Shown: positions 33,672 to 41,828 of the stretch, piece after piece
Numbering within the stretch: position 1 is the stretch's first letter
Layout: each line of letters opens with the position of its first letter
NCBI GenBank assembly: GCA_964445195.1
Contig: CAYUKA010000011.1
Coordinates: 1-64,000, forward strand
DNA: 64,000 nt
From: UM-FILTER-47-13 sp964445195
GTDB lineage: Bacteria; Pseudomonadota; Alphaproteobacteria; Micavibrionales; Micavibrionaceae
Reading direction: 5' to 3'
Notes under the pieces: generated by a model
The model's database searches: none
Told to the model about the DNA's origin: nothing
What the model saw: only the letters and a program-made list of their open reading frames with translations
Program-made: the position numbers and the translations under genes

Positions 33672-33766
33672 CTCTTTGCCCCTTCATATCTGTCGGTTCT
33701 CTGTTATCTACAAACATATAAATAAAGGCTCTGGATTACCATAGCATTTCATGCTAAGCCGGGATC

Positions 33767-34315
33767 ATGAAAAAATTATGCTTATTTATAGTTGTTAGCC
33801 TCCTGATGTCGCTTGTCCTTACCGTGTCCTCGCCGTTTGCCGGCGCTGAAGAGACCGGGCAGGCTGCAGAATTACGCCTCGAGCCGGCAGCCGGCGCTGA
33901 ACCCGTCGCGGAAGAGTCCCCGGACACCGCAGCAATCGATGAGATTGAGAGGCTGGACGCTGCCGAGTTCACGTTGTCTGACTCCGATATTATGGCCTGG
34001 GACGTGGGGCCAAGCGGCCAACATTACCACCTGACCCTCGCGCCCGATACGGACGAGCGGTTTGCAGAATTTATCGCACGTCATACCGACAAACCGGTAC
34101 AGCTTTACCTGAATAACAGCATATTTTACATTGCCGACATACATGGCATGCTCGATGGTAACAGCGGCTTTGTTTTGAAAGTGGGAGCCAATCAGCAAAC
34201 CGAAATGGCTTTGTTACTCGGCCCGGCAAAGAAACGCCCGGATACAAAAAATCAGAATGCGGCACAGGCCGGCATGACCGCCAAAGATAACGCTATCATT
34301 GCTGCACCGGAATGA
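33767..34315 (+). CDS. Hypothetical secreted protein
   Basis: 182 residues with a Sec signal peptide (KKLCLFIVVSLLMSLVLTV, cleavage near AGA-E). The mature part starts with an acidic, Ala/Pro/Glu-rich stretch of about 40 residues and continues with a compact region containing HYHLTLAPDTDERFAEFIA and LYLNNSIFYIADIHG. That second region may resemble small SecD/MucB-like binding domains, but no family was assigned. Its stop overlaps the start of the next gene by 4 bases, so the two are probably translated together. Confidence 0.75.
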   Translation: MKKLCLFIVVSLLMSLVLTVSSPFAGAEETGQAAELRLEPAAGAEPVAEESPDTAAIDEIERLDAAEFTLSDSDIMAWDVGPSGQHYHLTLAPDTDERFAEFIARHTDKPVQLYLNNSIFYIADIHGMLDGNSGFVLKVGANQQTEMALLLGPAKKRPDTKNQNAAQAGMTAKDNAIIAAPE

Positions 34316-34857
34316 CCCGCTTTCTGGACAGGGTTATCGGTGACGAAGAAACGGTCCTGGGCCGGGCCTACCTCCACTGGATCTATGTTCTAACCGGTTT
34401 AATGTGGGGCATTGGTATGAGCGCCAGCGGCTATTTTGCAGACAGTCTGCTCTGGACCTATTTCGGCGCTCACATTCCTAATCACAGGCAGGAAATTTTC
34501 GGCCTTCCCTTCGGTTCGCAATATCCCTGGCTTGCCTGGATGATGACGTTCCTTGGTACGATGATCGCCACGCTGCACATCATTAAATATTATGCGACTG
34601 AAATCGCCTTAACCGATCAGCGGATCATCTATAAAACAGGCTGGCTGTTCGTCAATGTCGAAGAGATCGATCTCGCGGAAGTGAGGGCCGAACATGTTCA
34701 TCATGGATTACTGGGACGGTTCCTGCATTACGGCGAACTACATCTGGACTCACGCTTTGTCGGCGATATTTACCTGCCGGCGATGCGCGACCCTTATAAA
34801 TTGCTGCGCAAAATTCACAAGGCCCGGGCAAAGCTGCGCGACCCGCTTGATGATTAG
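34312..34857 (+). CDS. Membrane protein with bacterial PH domain (bPH2)
   Basis: 181 residues. Two hydrophobic segments (around 22-45 and 70-93) precede a YdbT/YdbS-type PH domain: EIALTDQRIIYKTGWLFVNVEEIDL, then HHGLLGRFLHYGELHLDSRF. These proteins sit in the membrane with the PH domain in the cytoplasm; their ligand is generally unknown. The 3' end is convergent with the usher gene and overlaps it by 4 bases. Confidence 0.85.
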   Translation: MTRFLDRVIGDEETVLGRAYLHWIYVLTGLMWGIGMSASGYFADSLLWTYFGAHIPNHRQEIFGLPFGSQYPWLAWMMTFLGTMIATLHIIKYYATEIALTDQRIIYKTGWLFVNVEEIDLAEVRAEHVHHGLLGRFLHYGELHLDSRFVGDIYLPAMRDPYKLLRKIHKARAKLRDPLDD

Positions 34858-37658
34858 AACGTACTGTCCGCCGCACCGCGCAGGGCCGATTGGAGCTGTA
34901 CGAGCTTTGCCAAAATAGGTGCAACGTTCTTCTGCACCGTCGGTTTATCAACGGTAATATCAGATTTGGGCAGGCCTGCTTTTTCAAGCAAACGAACGTC
35001 AGAACCATAAGCGAACAAAGCATCCGTAGACAGTGTGATAATCCGCGGCGGCAGATTCAAATTCAGGGCCGGATCGGCCCGGACGATGTAACTGCCCGGT
35101 TTGACAAACTCAAAACTGTAATAGCCATCATAAAATGTCATCGTCTCATTCAAAAGCCTGCCTTCACCGTCAACAAGCTGCATCCGCAAACCCGGTACGG
35201 GACGACCATCTTCAAAAGTTGCATAGCCTTCTATAACCCCGGTTTCCACTATCGGGAAGTCAACATGTTGCCGGACACCGGGACGGCTGAGAACATTAAA
35301 GCCGGGATAATAGGATTTGTAGAATGGGTTCTCTGTCGATTCTTCGACCAAAGTAAGCGCGACATAGTTACCCCTGGCTGAACGCACGTTCTGGACAAAC
35401 CCGTCTACATCACTGTCGCCGCTCTCCTGCTTGTTCAGCATCAACATCGCATTATCAACCGGCACATCACCTTCGTCATAGACGGCGTTCAGGTTACGGT
35501 CGAGGAACAAGCGGCTGTTCAGAGCCGTCCGGCTCCGCAGGCTTCTGCTATTCATAATGTACTTGCCATTCTTCCCATATGGTGCAAGCGATGTGGACGC
35601 GCGCACTGTAAAGTCAAAACCGTCGCCACGGCTCCAGCCGGTATTCACCGACCCCAGAAATTTCTGAAAATCATAAGAGGCATTGGCAGTGACACGGGTA
35701 CGTGAGTTCTGAAGACTCTGGCCTATATTCAACCCTGCATTAAAGTCTTTGGAATGACGGTAATCAAAATCCAGAAGCGCGTCCCTAAAGTCAAAGTTCG
35801 GCCGCACATCATATGTCACCCGCGACCGTAACGAGAGCTTCGGTGTCAGACGATGCTTGGTATTGAACAAACCCTCGACCCGGTTCAGATCATGGTCTTT
35901 ATAATTCGCGGTAATCCGGTTGCCGTAGGTCTGGCCACGACGTGTAATACTCTTATTCAACTGGTAGCGCGTCGTTGAAGTCTCGTCTTCATCTTCTTCA
36001 TAGTTCACAGAACCACGCAAGCTCAACCGGCCCAGAGATGTTTGGAACCGCCGCGAAAGACTACCGTTAAAATCAAAAACTTTCGCGCTATCATCAAAGC
36101 CAACGGCATTACTCTCGAAATCATTTAAAAACTGTGTATTCAGATTGACACGCCAACCAAGCAAATTTGTCGCCACCCGCGTATCGACGGCATTGCCGCC
36201 GCCAAATTGTCTATAACCTTCAATGTTCGCCCTGACCCGTCCAAGAGACAGGTCCGCCCCTAGTGTTGCATATTCAATTTTACCACCGCGCGTGACCGAA
36301 CTGGTGCCTGTACCAAAAAGGGATATCCAGCGATTAACACCCAGCCGGGCCGATCCACTATAGGCAAAACCCTGATCATCTTCACCGCTGACCGATCGTC
36401 TGTCGCTGTCGGAGTCAATCTCGATGAGCCGGTTTTCCGTATCGACAAAGCTGGCATTATATTCAAACGCACCAGGCCGCAACAAATTACCGATACGATA
36501 TTCTTCAACACGCTCTTCAACTTGCCCTTCAGGGCCATACAACATAACGCGAATACGGTTACCACCTGTCAAAAGCTGTACATTTTCAAAACGGTAAATA
36601 CCGGACTCGCCAACGGTTCCGAACTCTATCAACTCCTTGCCCCGGTATAGTTCGATCTCCCAGCCAGACGGCGCCGTACCTTCGACGATTACTTCATCGA
36701 AGACCCCCTGGCGGCTAAGCGGCCGGGACGAAACACTCACGCCGCGGCCGCTATTCGAGCCGCGGATTAATGTCGGTGTCGGCGCACTGACATCACCGAT
36801 TTTAAGTTCACGCACGCCAAGCGGCATCGGTTCGTCATATGCGCGCCGCGTCAGCGTCATGCGCAACACATCCGGTGCCTCAAACTTGCCGTCCTGATGG
36901 CTGAAATCAAGGCCGTAATCAGCTGAGAAGCCCAGTAAGTCATTCTTACCCGAAATATTCGTGTTATTAGTGATTTCGCTTTCCTGATTAGACCAACCGG
37001 TGGACGTCCGTATATCCAGCACAGGCCTGGTAAACATTTTATAAGGATTGCGCACAGTCTTGAAACCGGTCGTATCAATGCCTGCTGCGTTCTGCCGCGC
37101 CAACAGCTTCTCCCGGCGCTCTTTCCGGAGTGCGATTTCTTCGTAAGGCAAACGATCCGTTGTATTTAATTCCAGGCTCATCCGCGAAAAATCGAATGTG
37201 AGCTCAAGCGGCAGAATCTGGTTAAGCACCCCATAGCGGATGTAAATATCACCAAAACCGCTGCCGAGTTCGCGCGTAAAGGCGTCATCCGGCGCCATAT
37301 CGACCCGCTCACCCCGCAAGGTATAAAACCCTTCAGCCGCATTAATGCTGAACTCATGCTCCGGCTTACGATACCATCCCTGGACCGTCCCTGTAGCAAG
37401 ATCAATATCCGCTTTAATCCGCAGCAGGTTCGCCAAAGCACCGACGGGTATGTAATAATCGTCATAGCCCCGCTGTAGCCCCAGAATCGTACGCGATAAA
37501 ATTGTCTTGTCACGCTCGACCTGAATGACGAGATCATACATATCTTCATAAGCGATCGCGTCCTGACCGGATTGCGCCCACGAGGAAGAGGGCGGCTGGC
37601 CGATCGAAAGGAGCCAGACGCAGAAGGCGAGCAAAAGGGCACGTTTGAATGCCATCAT
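34854..37658 (-). CDS. Usher-like outer-membrane protein
   Basis: 934 residues from ATG codons at 37658 or 37655; a TTG at 37676 is an alternative. Signal peptide ends near SWAQ. The N-terminal domain, then an usher plug-like segment (VIVEGTAPSGWEIELYRGKELIEFGTV broken by IYRFENVQLLTGG and LLRPGAFEYN), then many alternating strands with R/D/N-rich turns as in a beta-barrel. Near the C-terminus are an SdrD-type repeat (FLDRNLNAVYDEGDVPVDNA) and a carboxypeptidase-regulatory-like domain (GYATFEDGRPVPGLRMQLV). It presumably exports and assembles the SCPU/DUF4402 subunits with the chaperone encoded upstream. Confidence 0.85.
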   Translation of the reverse strand: MMAFKRALLLAFCVWLLSIGQPPSSSWAQSGQDAIAYEDMYDLVIQVERDKTILSRTILGLQRGYDDYYIPVGALANLLRIKADIDLATGTVQGWYRKPEHEFSINAAEGFYTLRGERVDMAPDDAFTRELGSGFGDIYIRYGVLNQILPLELTFDFSRMSLELNTTDRLPYEEIALRKERREKLLARQNAAGIDTTGFKTVRNPYKMFTRPVLDIRTSTGWSNQESEITNNTNISGKNDLLGFSADYGLDFSHQDGKFEAPDVLRMTLTRRAYDEPMPLGVRELKIGDVSAPTPTLIRGSNSGRGVSVSSRPLSRQGVFDEVIVEGTAPSGWEIELYRGKELIEFGTVGESGIYRFENVQLLTGGNRIRVMLYGPEGQVEERVEEYRIGNLLRPGAFEYNASFVDTENRLIEIDSDSDRRSVSGEDDQGFAYSGSARLGVNRWISLFGTGTSSVTRGGKIEYATLGADLSLGRVRANIEGYRQFGGGNAVDTRVATNLLGWRVNLNTQFLNDFESNAVGFDDSAKVFDFNGSLSRRFQTSLGRLSLRGSVNYEEDEDETSTTRYQLNKSITRRGQTYGNRITANYKDHDLNRVEGLFNTKHRLTPKLSLRSRVTYDVRPNFDFRDALLDFDYRHSKDFNAGLNIGQSLQNSRTRVTANASYDFQKFLGSVNTGWSRGDGFDFTVRASTSLAPYGKNGKYIMNSRSLRSRTALNSRLFLDRNLNAVYDEGDVPVDNAMLMLNKQESGDSDVDGFVQNVRSARGNYVALTLVEESTENPFYKSYYPGFNVLSRPGVRQHVDFPIVETGVIEGYATFEDGRPVPGLRMQLVDGEGRLLNETMTFYDGYYSFEFVKPGSYIVRADPALNLNLPPRIITLSTDALFAYGSDVRLLEKAGLPKSDITVDKPTVQKNVAPILAKLVQLQSALRGAADSTF

Positions 37659-37807
37659 CTGATATCTTATAAGCAAAATGCCCGGCGAAATGGGCCAAGA
37701 ATAAAACAGAAATTATTAGCTACAGGGTAGCATGAAACGGTTTCGGGACAAAAAAGAAAGACAGAAAATCCCAAAAGCGCTCACAAGCCGGCGAGACTAT
37801 GGAAAGG

Positions 37808-38674
37808 CTACTGGACAGGCACCATAACCAGCCTTACCGGCCCCCTGACATAATCAGGGTCGTTTTTATTCGGCATGAAATCAACTGCCAGCGCTGAACA
37901 GCCTGTATCCGGGAACTGAACGGGATAGAAAAAATCCTTTTCATTCAGCTCTGTAAAGACTTTGATCGCACCAGATGAAACCTGCGTTTCACCTTCGGCG
38001 TTTACACATTTGATACTTAAATCACCGATAGCGGAACGGGTGCCCTGCCGGGTAAAGGTAAAATGAAGACCGCCGACACCGCGCGCATTCAGACCGAAGC
38101 GGGCATTGGTGATGCCGATATCCAGAGTTGTTTCGCCATGCAGGAAGATGACCGGAATTCTGTAGCCGGTCAACATGGCTAACGACCCTGATGCGCCGCT
38201 ACGCGGCTGGCGGCTCTCCTGCCCAGCCCCTGTAAATGCATCGGGCAGCTCTTCCGGCTCAAGATAAATATAGGATCTGTATTCACCCGGCACCATATCA
38301 GGACTACGGCGCACCATAAAGCGCAAATGCTGCAACTGCCCCGGCTGCAGGATCATGCGACGCGGCGACACAAACATGTGCGGTTCAGCTGAATTCACAT
38401 TCGGGATAATCTCACCCGGCGCGACCTTCTGGCGCGGTCCTTGCGGCACCTGGCGTAACTGCATCCATTGCAGACGGTAGCCCAGGGGTACATCACGTGT
38501 ATTTTTAATCCGGTATGTCGTCGCCGACTGGTTCGGGCCTAGTACAATATGATGCCCCAGCACCATCATCGCCTGCGCCGGCGGCGGCGTCACAGCCGCA
38601 AGGATGAGAAAACTGCAAATTGCCATCGCAACTGTCAGGCATGATCGGCGTAGCTTTGAAGATGTGAAGCGCAT
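37808..38674 (-). CDS. Periplasmic PapD-like pilus chaperone
   Basis: 288 residues with a signal peptide ending near AQA. The two-Ig-domain chaperone form is visible: an N-terminal strand MVLGHHIVLGPNQSATTYRIKNTRDVPLGYRLQWM, the conserved SPRRMILQPGQLQHLRFMVRR, and GEYRSYIYLEP. A Gly/Ser/Arg-rich loop (GAGQESRQPRSGASGSLA) separates the domains. It would hold secreted subunits by donor-strand complementation and hand them to the usher-like protein encoded 150 bases downstream. It lies between the SCPU gene and the usher gene, as in Csu-type (archaic) chaperone-usher operons. Confidence 0.88.
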   Translation of the reverse strand: MRFTSSKLRRSCLTVAMAICSFLILAAVTPPPAQAMMVLGHHIVLGPNQSATTYRIKNTRDVPLGYRLQWMQLRQVPQGPRQKVAPGEIIPNVNSAEPHMFVSPRRMILQPGQLQHLRFMVRRSPDMVPGEYRSYIYLEPEELPDAFTGAGQESRQPRSGASGSLAMLTGYRIPVIFLHGETTLDIGITNARFGLNARGVGGLHFTFTRQGTRSAIGDLSIKCVNAEGETQVSSGAIKVFTELNEKDFFYPVQFPDTGCSALAVDFMPNKNDPDYVRGPVRLVMVPVQ

Positions 38675-38775
38675 AACTCAAATTCCTGTATTGCTCATTC
38701 CTTTAAATTACAAAAAAACCGGTCCAAGGCAAAACGGTATTTCGCGGCCGCTGTGCCAGCTACTGATATGGCCCC

Positions 38776-39357
38776 TCAAGGTGTAAACGTCACCCGCAGC
38801 ATAAGCTGACCATCATAAGACCCGGTCGTTTGACCGCCACTCGCCTCAAGATCAGCGCCAATACCGAACTTTATACTGGTCACTGTCAAAGTCACAGGCG
38901 TATAGGTAACCGTCGGCCCGCCCGCATCAGTCACGAGCTTGAAATTGTTAACTTCCATCGTACCGGCACCGGTAATATCCGTGAGGGTTGATGTTACCTT
39001 GAGCTGCAGAGTGCCGTTTGTCGTAAAACCGTCTGCCTCACAGGCACCGGCCACGGGCGCACCCAAAGCAATCATACAGTTGATTTCACTGATATCGCCG
39101 TCCGGCTGTACGCGCAATGTACCACCACCGCCGCAAACGGCAATGGTTGAAAAATTAAGGTTACGGGTGCAGTTGACGGCAAGCTGGGCATGCGCGCTTT
39201 CCACGTTCGGCAGCAACAAGGCCGTGGCCAGTGACAGGCACACCATCATTTTACGGCCGCTATGTATCTTCGCACGACCCGCCACCTGCTTACCATCGCC
39301 GGGCGCAGCTGCGGCCGGCCGGTGCTGAATATGCTCTTGCTTGCTCATGTCATTCAT
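38776..39357 (-). CDS. Spore coat U (SCPU)-type pilus subunit
   Basis: 193 residues. A long basic N-terminus of about 35 residues precedes the hydrophobic signal (MMVCLSLATALLLPNVESAHA). The mature part has paired cysteines (NCTRNL, EINCMIALG and GACEADG), a Gly-rich turn (CGGGGTLRVQPDG) and a C-terminal beta strand GQLMLRVTFTP. This order is typical of SCPU/Csu-like subunits. It is the first gene of the minus-strand subunit-chaperone-usher group and is divergent from the SET-domain gene (52 bases between starts). Confidence 0.8.
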   Translation of the reverse strand: MNDMSKQEHIQHRPAAAAPGDGKQVAGRAKIHSGRKMMVCLSLATALLLPNVESAHAQLAVNCTRNLNFSTIAVCGGGGTLRVQPDGDISEINCMIALGAPVAGACEADGFTTNGTLQLKVTSTLTDITGAGTMEVNNFKLVTDAGGPTVTYTPVTLTVTSIKFGIGADLEASGGQTTGSYDGQLMLRVTFTP

Positions 39358-39409
39358 ATAACATGACAGGAAGGACTTTGCCTAGACACCAACGAAAAAG
39401 GCACACAGC

Positions 39410-40711
39410 ATGAAAATCAACAGCGACAACGCGGCGATTGAGAAAAATCTGCGTTTTCTTGAAACCACGATTATGGACCATGACGGCTGGGTTGCCCCGG
39501 ACCTCACAATCACCAGTACGGGCGGAGAAATGAGTATCGTGAATAATGGTTTTCACGATCCGACCAAGCCCCTGATCGCACTGCCGCACGAGCTGCTTTT
39601 ACCCTCTGAAAAACTCGGCTTGCGTACAAAAGGCAACCATATGGATCTTGATCCGGATAACAGCCTGAGCGATATACAGCGCCGCCTCGCCGAAAGTATG
39701 GTCGAAATATACAATCTGACTGACAAGATCGGGCTGCATAAACAAAGCTGCTGCTGGCTGACATTCCGTGAAAACCCGGCTTTACTCGAATCACTGCTGA
39801 AAGGGCGTACGCTGAATGAAAGGCAACAGGCCCTGATGGACTTCACGGCCGGGCGGGATACAGAAACAGATGAAGATGATCTGGTCTGTAAAAGCTACAT
39901 CAAGACGCGGACGATCGGCCGCAAGAACGTGCAGACCGAGGGCGAAGACGAAGCGGCACCGACGACGGATATCATGCCGATTATCGATTTCCTTAACCAC
40001 CATCCGCAAGGCAGCAATTTTCATTTCAGCCCCTACGATCCCGCGGGCGGGCCGAATGAAGGCAAAATCAAAACCCTACTGGTTAAAGACAGCCGCCCGC
40101 TGCCCTACAGCAATGAGTGCTTTGCGTTTTACAATCAGCTCGATACGCTGGATTCATTCATCAATTACGGCTTTCCTGACAGATATACGACTTATGTTCG
40201 CTCTGTCCCGTTTGAGATTGATTTGCCGGGGGCCGGCACCGTCAAGATCCACGCAGCAATGGGACGCGGTGTCCAGGGCAAACTCACGAAAAGCATGGCT
40301 TCCCTGCGCGCTTACATCCCGACAGTCCTTAACAGGTCAAAGGACACGCTCGCACTCTCCCATTTGCTGATCCCCATAGTCGGCCATGGCCACGCGAATG
40401 CGCTGCGCCGGGCCTTACGCCTTGTACTGTCCAACTGGGCGGCCGCCACATCGAAGAATCTCAAACCCGATCAGATATGGGATTATATCATGATGGTCGA
40501 AGAGCGCATCCTGAACGAAAATATCGCGTTTTATGAATATCTCATGAAAACGGCGCAAAACGATCAGGGGTCGCCGATGCTGCGCGATACCATTATGGAT
40601 ATCGCCCATTTGCAACTGACCAAACTGTATAAATACGCTTACGACGAAAGCCGTTTTGTCGCAGCTGATGATGAGGCGGAGACCAAGCCGGCCACGGCCG
40701 CCGCCGAGTAA
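39410..40711 (+). CDS. SET-domain protein, LSMT/SETD3-like
   Basis: 433 residues. Three blocks of the Rubisco-lysine-methyltransferase/SETD3 type of SET domain are readable in the right order: PLIALPHELLLPSEKLG at 54-70 (N-terminal SET strand), MPIIDFLNHHPQGSNFHF at 189-206 (the NH motif that binds AdoMet and lysine) and ECFAFYNQLDTLDSFINYGFPD at 236-257 (the usual E-x-F-x-x-Y, N and YGF pattern). A helical C-terminal part resembles the substrate-binding domain. It is a probable protein-lysine (or histidine) methyltransferase of the cytoplasm. It lies between the SCPU and DUF4402 genes, which makes their products candidate substrates. The assignment is by eye. Confidence 0.65.
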   Translation: MKINSDNAAIEKNLRFLETTIMDHDGWVAPDLTITSTGGEMSIVNNGFHDPTKPLIALPHELLLPSEKLGLRTKGNHMDLDPDNSLSDIQRRLAESMVEIYNLTDKIGLHKQSCCWLTFRENPALLESLLKGRTLNERQQALMDFTAGRDTETDEDDLVCKSYIKTRTIGRKNVQTEGEDEAAPTTDIMPIIDFLNHHPQGSNFHFSPYDPAGGPNEGKIKTLLVKDSRPLPYSNECFAFYNQLDTLDSFINYGFPDRYTTYVRSVPFEIDLPGAGTVKIHAAMGRGVQGKLTKSMASLRAYIPTVLNRSKDTLALSHLLIPIVGHGHANALRRALRLVLSNWAAATSKNLKPDQIWDYIMMVEERILNENIAFYEYLMKTAQNDQGSPMLRDTIMDIAHLQLTKLYKYAYDESRFVAADDEAETKPATAAAE

Positions 40712-40767
40712 TCTTATATAAACCCGGCGGCCGGCATTGATGGCCCTGTCGCAATTTGGCATTCATT

Positions 40768-40797
40768 AAAAAAGCCCGCTATAAAGCGGGCTTTTAT
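40768..40797. terminator. Bidirectional intrinsic terminator
   Basis: AAAGCCCGCT (40771-40780) and AGCGGGCTTT (40785-40794) form a perfect 10-bp stem with a 4-base loop, flanked by A on one side and T on the other. It lies between the convergent ends of the SET-domain gene and the DUF4402 gene and can serve both. Confidence 0.9.
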
Positions 40798-40820
40798 CTG
40801 TATGTTTTCAGACCTTCGGC

Positions 40821-41450
40821 TTAGAAGGTGATCGATACAGTGTATGTACCGTCATAGCCGCCAGTAAGCTGGTCAGGCGTGAAGTTCAGTACGCCACCGA
40901 TCGTGGCTTTACCGGTTGTACCGGCTGCAGCCGCCAGAATTTTGGCTGTGGTTGTCGCCGCACCGTCCGAGAATGTTGCATCAGCACCGCCAGCACCACC
41001 AAATGTGAACTTGGTCGCGTTGGTCGAAACGAACTTAAGCAAGGTAACGGTCATGGTTTTACTCGGCGTCGCACCACCGGCAGCACCCGTCGTCAGCTTA
41101 ATATCGCCTGGGTTAAATTCAGGGATACTGATTGTAAAGGTGGCTTCTTTCGGTGCCGTGAATGTCACAGACCCCAGAGCACCGGTGTTAACAATCACAC
41201 CGTTGGAGATCGTTGTTGTGGCCTGATCGAATGTCAGCACACCGGCTGTCGCATTCACAGCAAAGGTACCGAAATTCAGGGTCGTAGCGGAGTTAACCCC
41301 CAGCGGGTTGGTAACGCTGGCGGAAATTTTCAGGGTATCTGATGCCGTGGCCTGGGCCATAGCGTCACCTGCCATAAACAGGTTTGGAACAAAGGCGCTT
41401 AACGCTACAACGGCAGCGGACGCACCCAATCTTTTTTGGTTGAGACTCAT
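40821..41450 (-). CDS. DUF4402-domain surface subunit
   Basis: 209 residues from the ATG at 41450, which follows AAGGAG by 10 bases; the frame extends 23 codons upstream. Signal peptide ends near AMA-Q. The mature protein is almost entirely small residues and Thr with beta-strand periodicity (LKISASVTNPLGV, TLNFGTFAV, VTFTAPKEATFTISIP), lacks cysteine and ends in YDGTYTVSITF, as in DUF4402 proteins. Such proteins often accompany chaperone-usher genes and are thought to be pilus-type subunits. It has its own promoter and terminator and so is probably expressed strongly. Confidence 0.85.
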   Translation of the reverse strand: MSLNQKRLGASAAVVALSAFVPNLFMAGDAMAQATASDTLKISASVTNPLGVNSATTLNFGTFAVNATAGVLTFDQATTTISNGVIVNTGALGSVTFTAPKEATFTISIPEFNPGDIKLTTGAAGGATPSKTMTVTLLKFVSTNATKFTFGGAGGADATFSDGAATTTAKILAAAAGTTGKATIGGVLNFTPDQLTGGYDGTYTVSITF

Positions 41451-41828
41451 TTTGACTACACTCCTTGCTTCGTTAATGGAAATCGCTACACGATCGCAAA
41501 ACTCCTGTTTTTCACGCAATCACGCAGGTCAAACACTTCTGCATTCTAGCACAGGCACTTACCCTTGCAAAGACCAAATGCGGGCCTGAACCATCAACAG
41601 CGTAAAATCGCCGTCACAGCAAAAAAATGTGCTTGCTATATAAGCTTAGCCGCAGCAGATAAACAAAAAGTTAATAACAGGGTTTGCAAAGCGGCCTTAA
41701 TAAGCCAAAAACCTGTTACATTTCATATAGCTGGGCACCTCATCTAATGGTTACGATCTGTCACTATCATAAGCGCATGCCAGTGTATGAAAGCGCTGCG
41801 CAGATAACATGTCACTTGTTGCCGTCGG
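41451..41828. other. Non-coding spacer, A+T-rich
   Basis: 378 bases between the DUF4402 gene and the 3' end of the TPR-sulfotransferase gene. The right-hand 250 bases are clearly richer in A+T than the surroundings. Apart from the promoter at 41543-41570, nothing was recognised: no convincing gene, RNA or terminator. Confidence 0.6.
41543..41570 (-). promoter_or_regulatory. Promoter of the DUF4402 gene
   Basis: TTGCAA (41570-41565 on the minus strand), a 16-base spacer and TAGAAT (41548-41543), five of six bases of the -10 consensus. It would give a leader of about 85 bases before the ATG at 41450. Confidence 0.55.
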
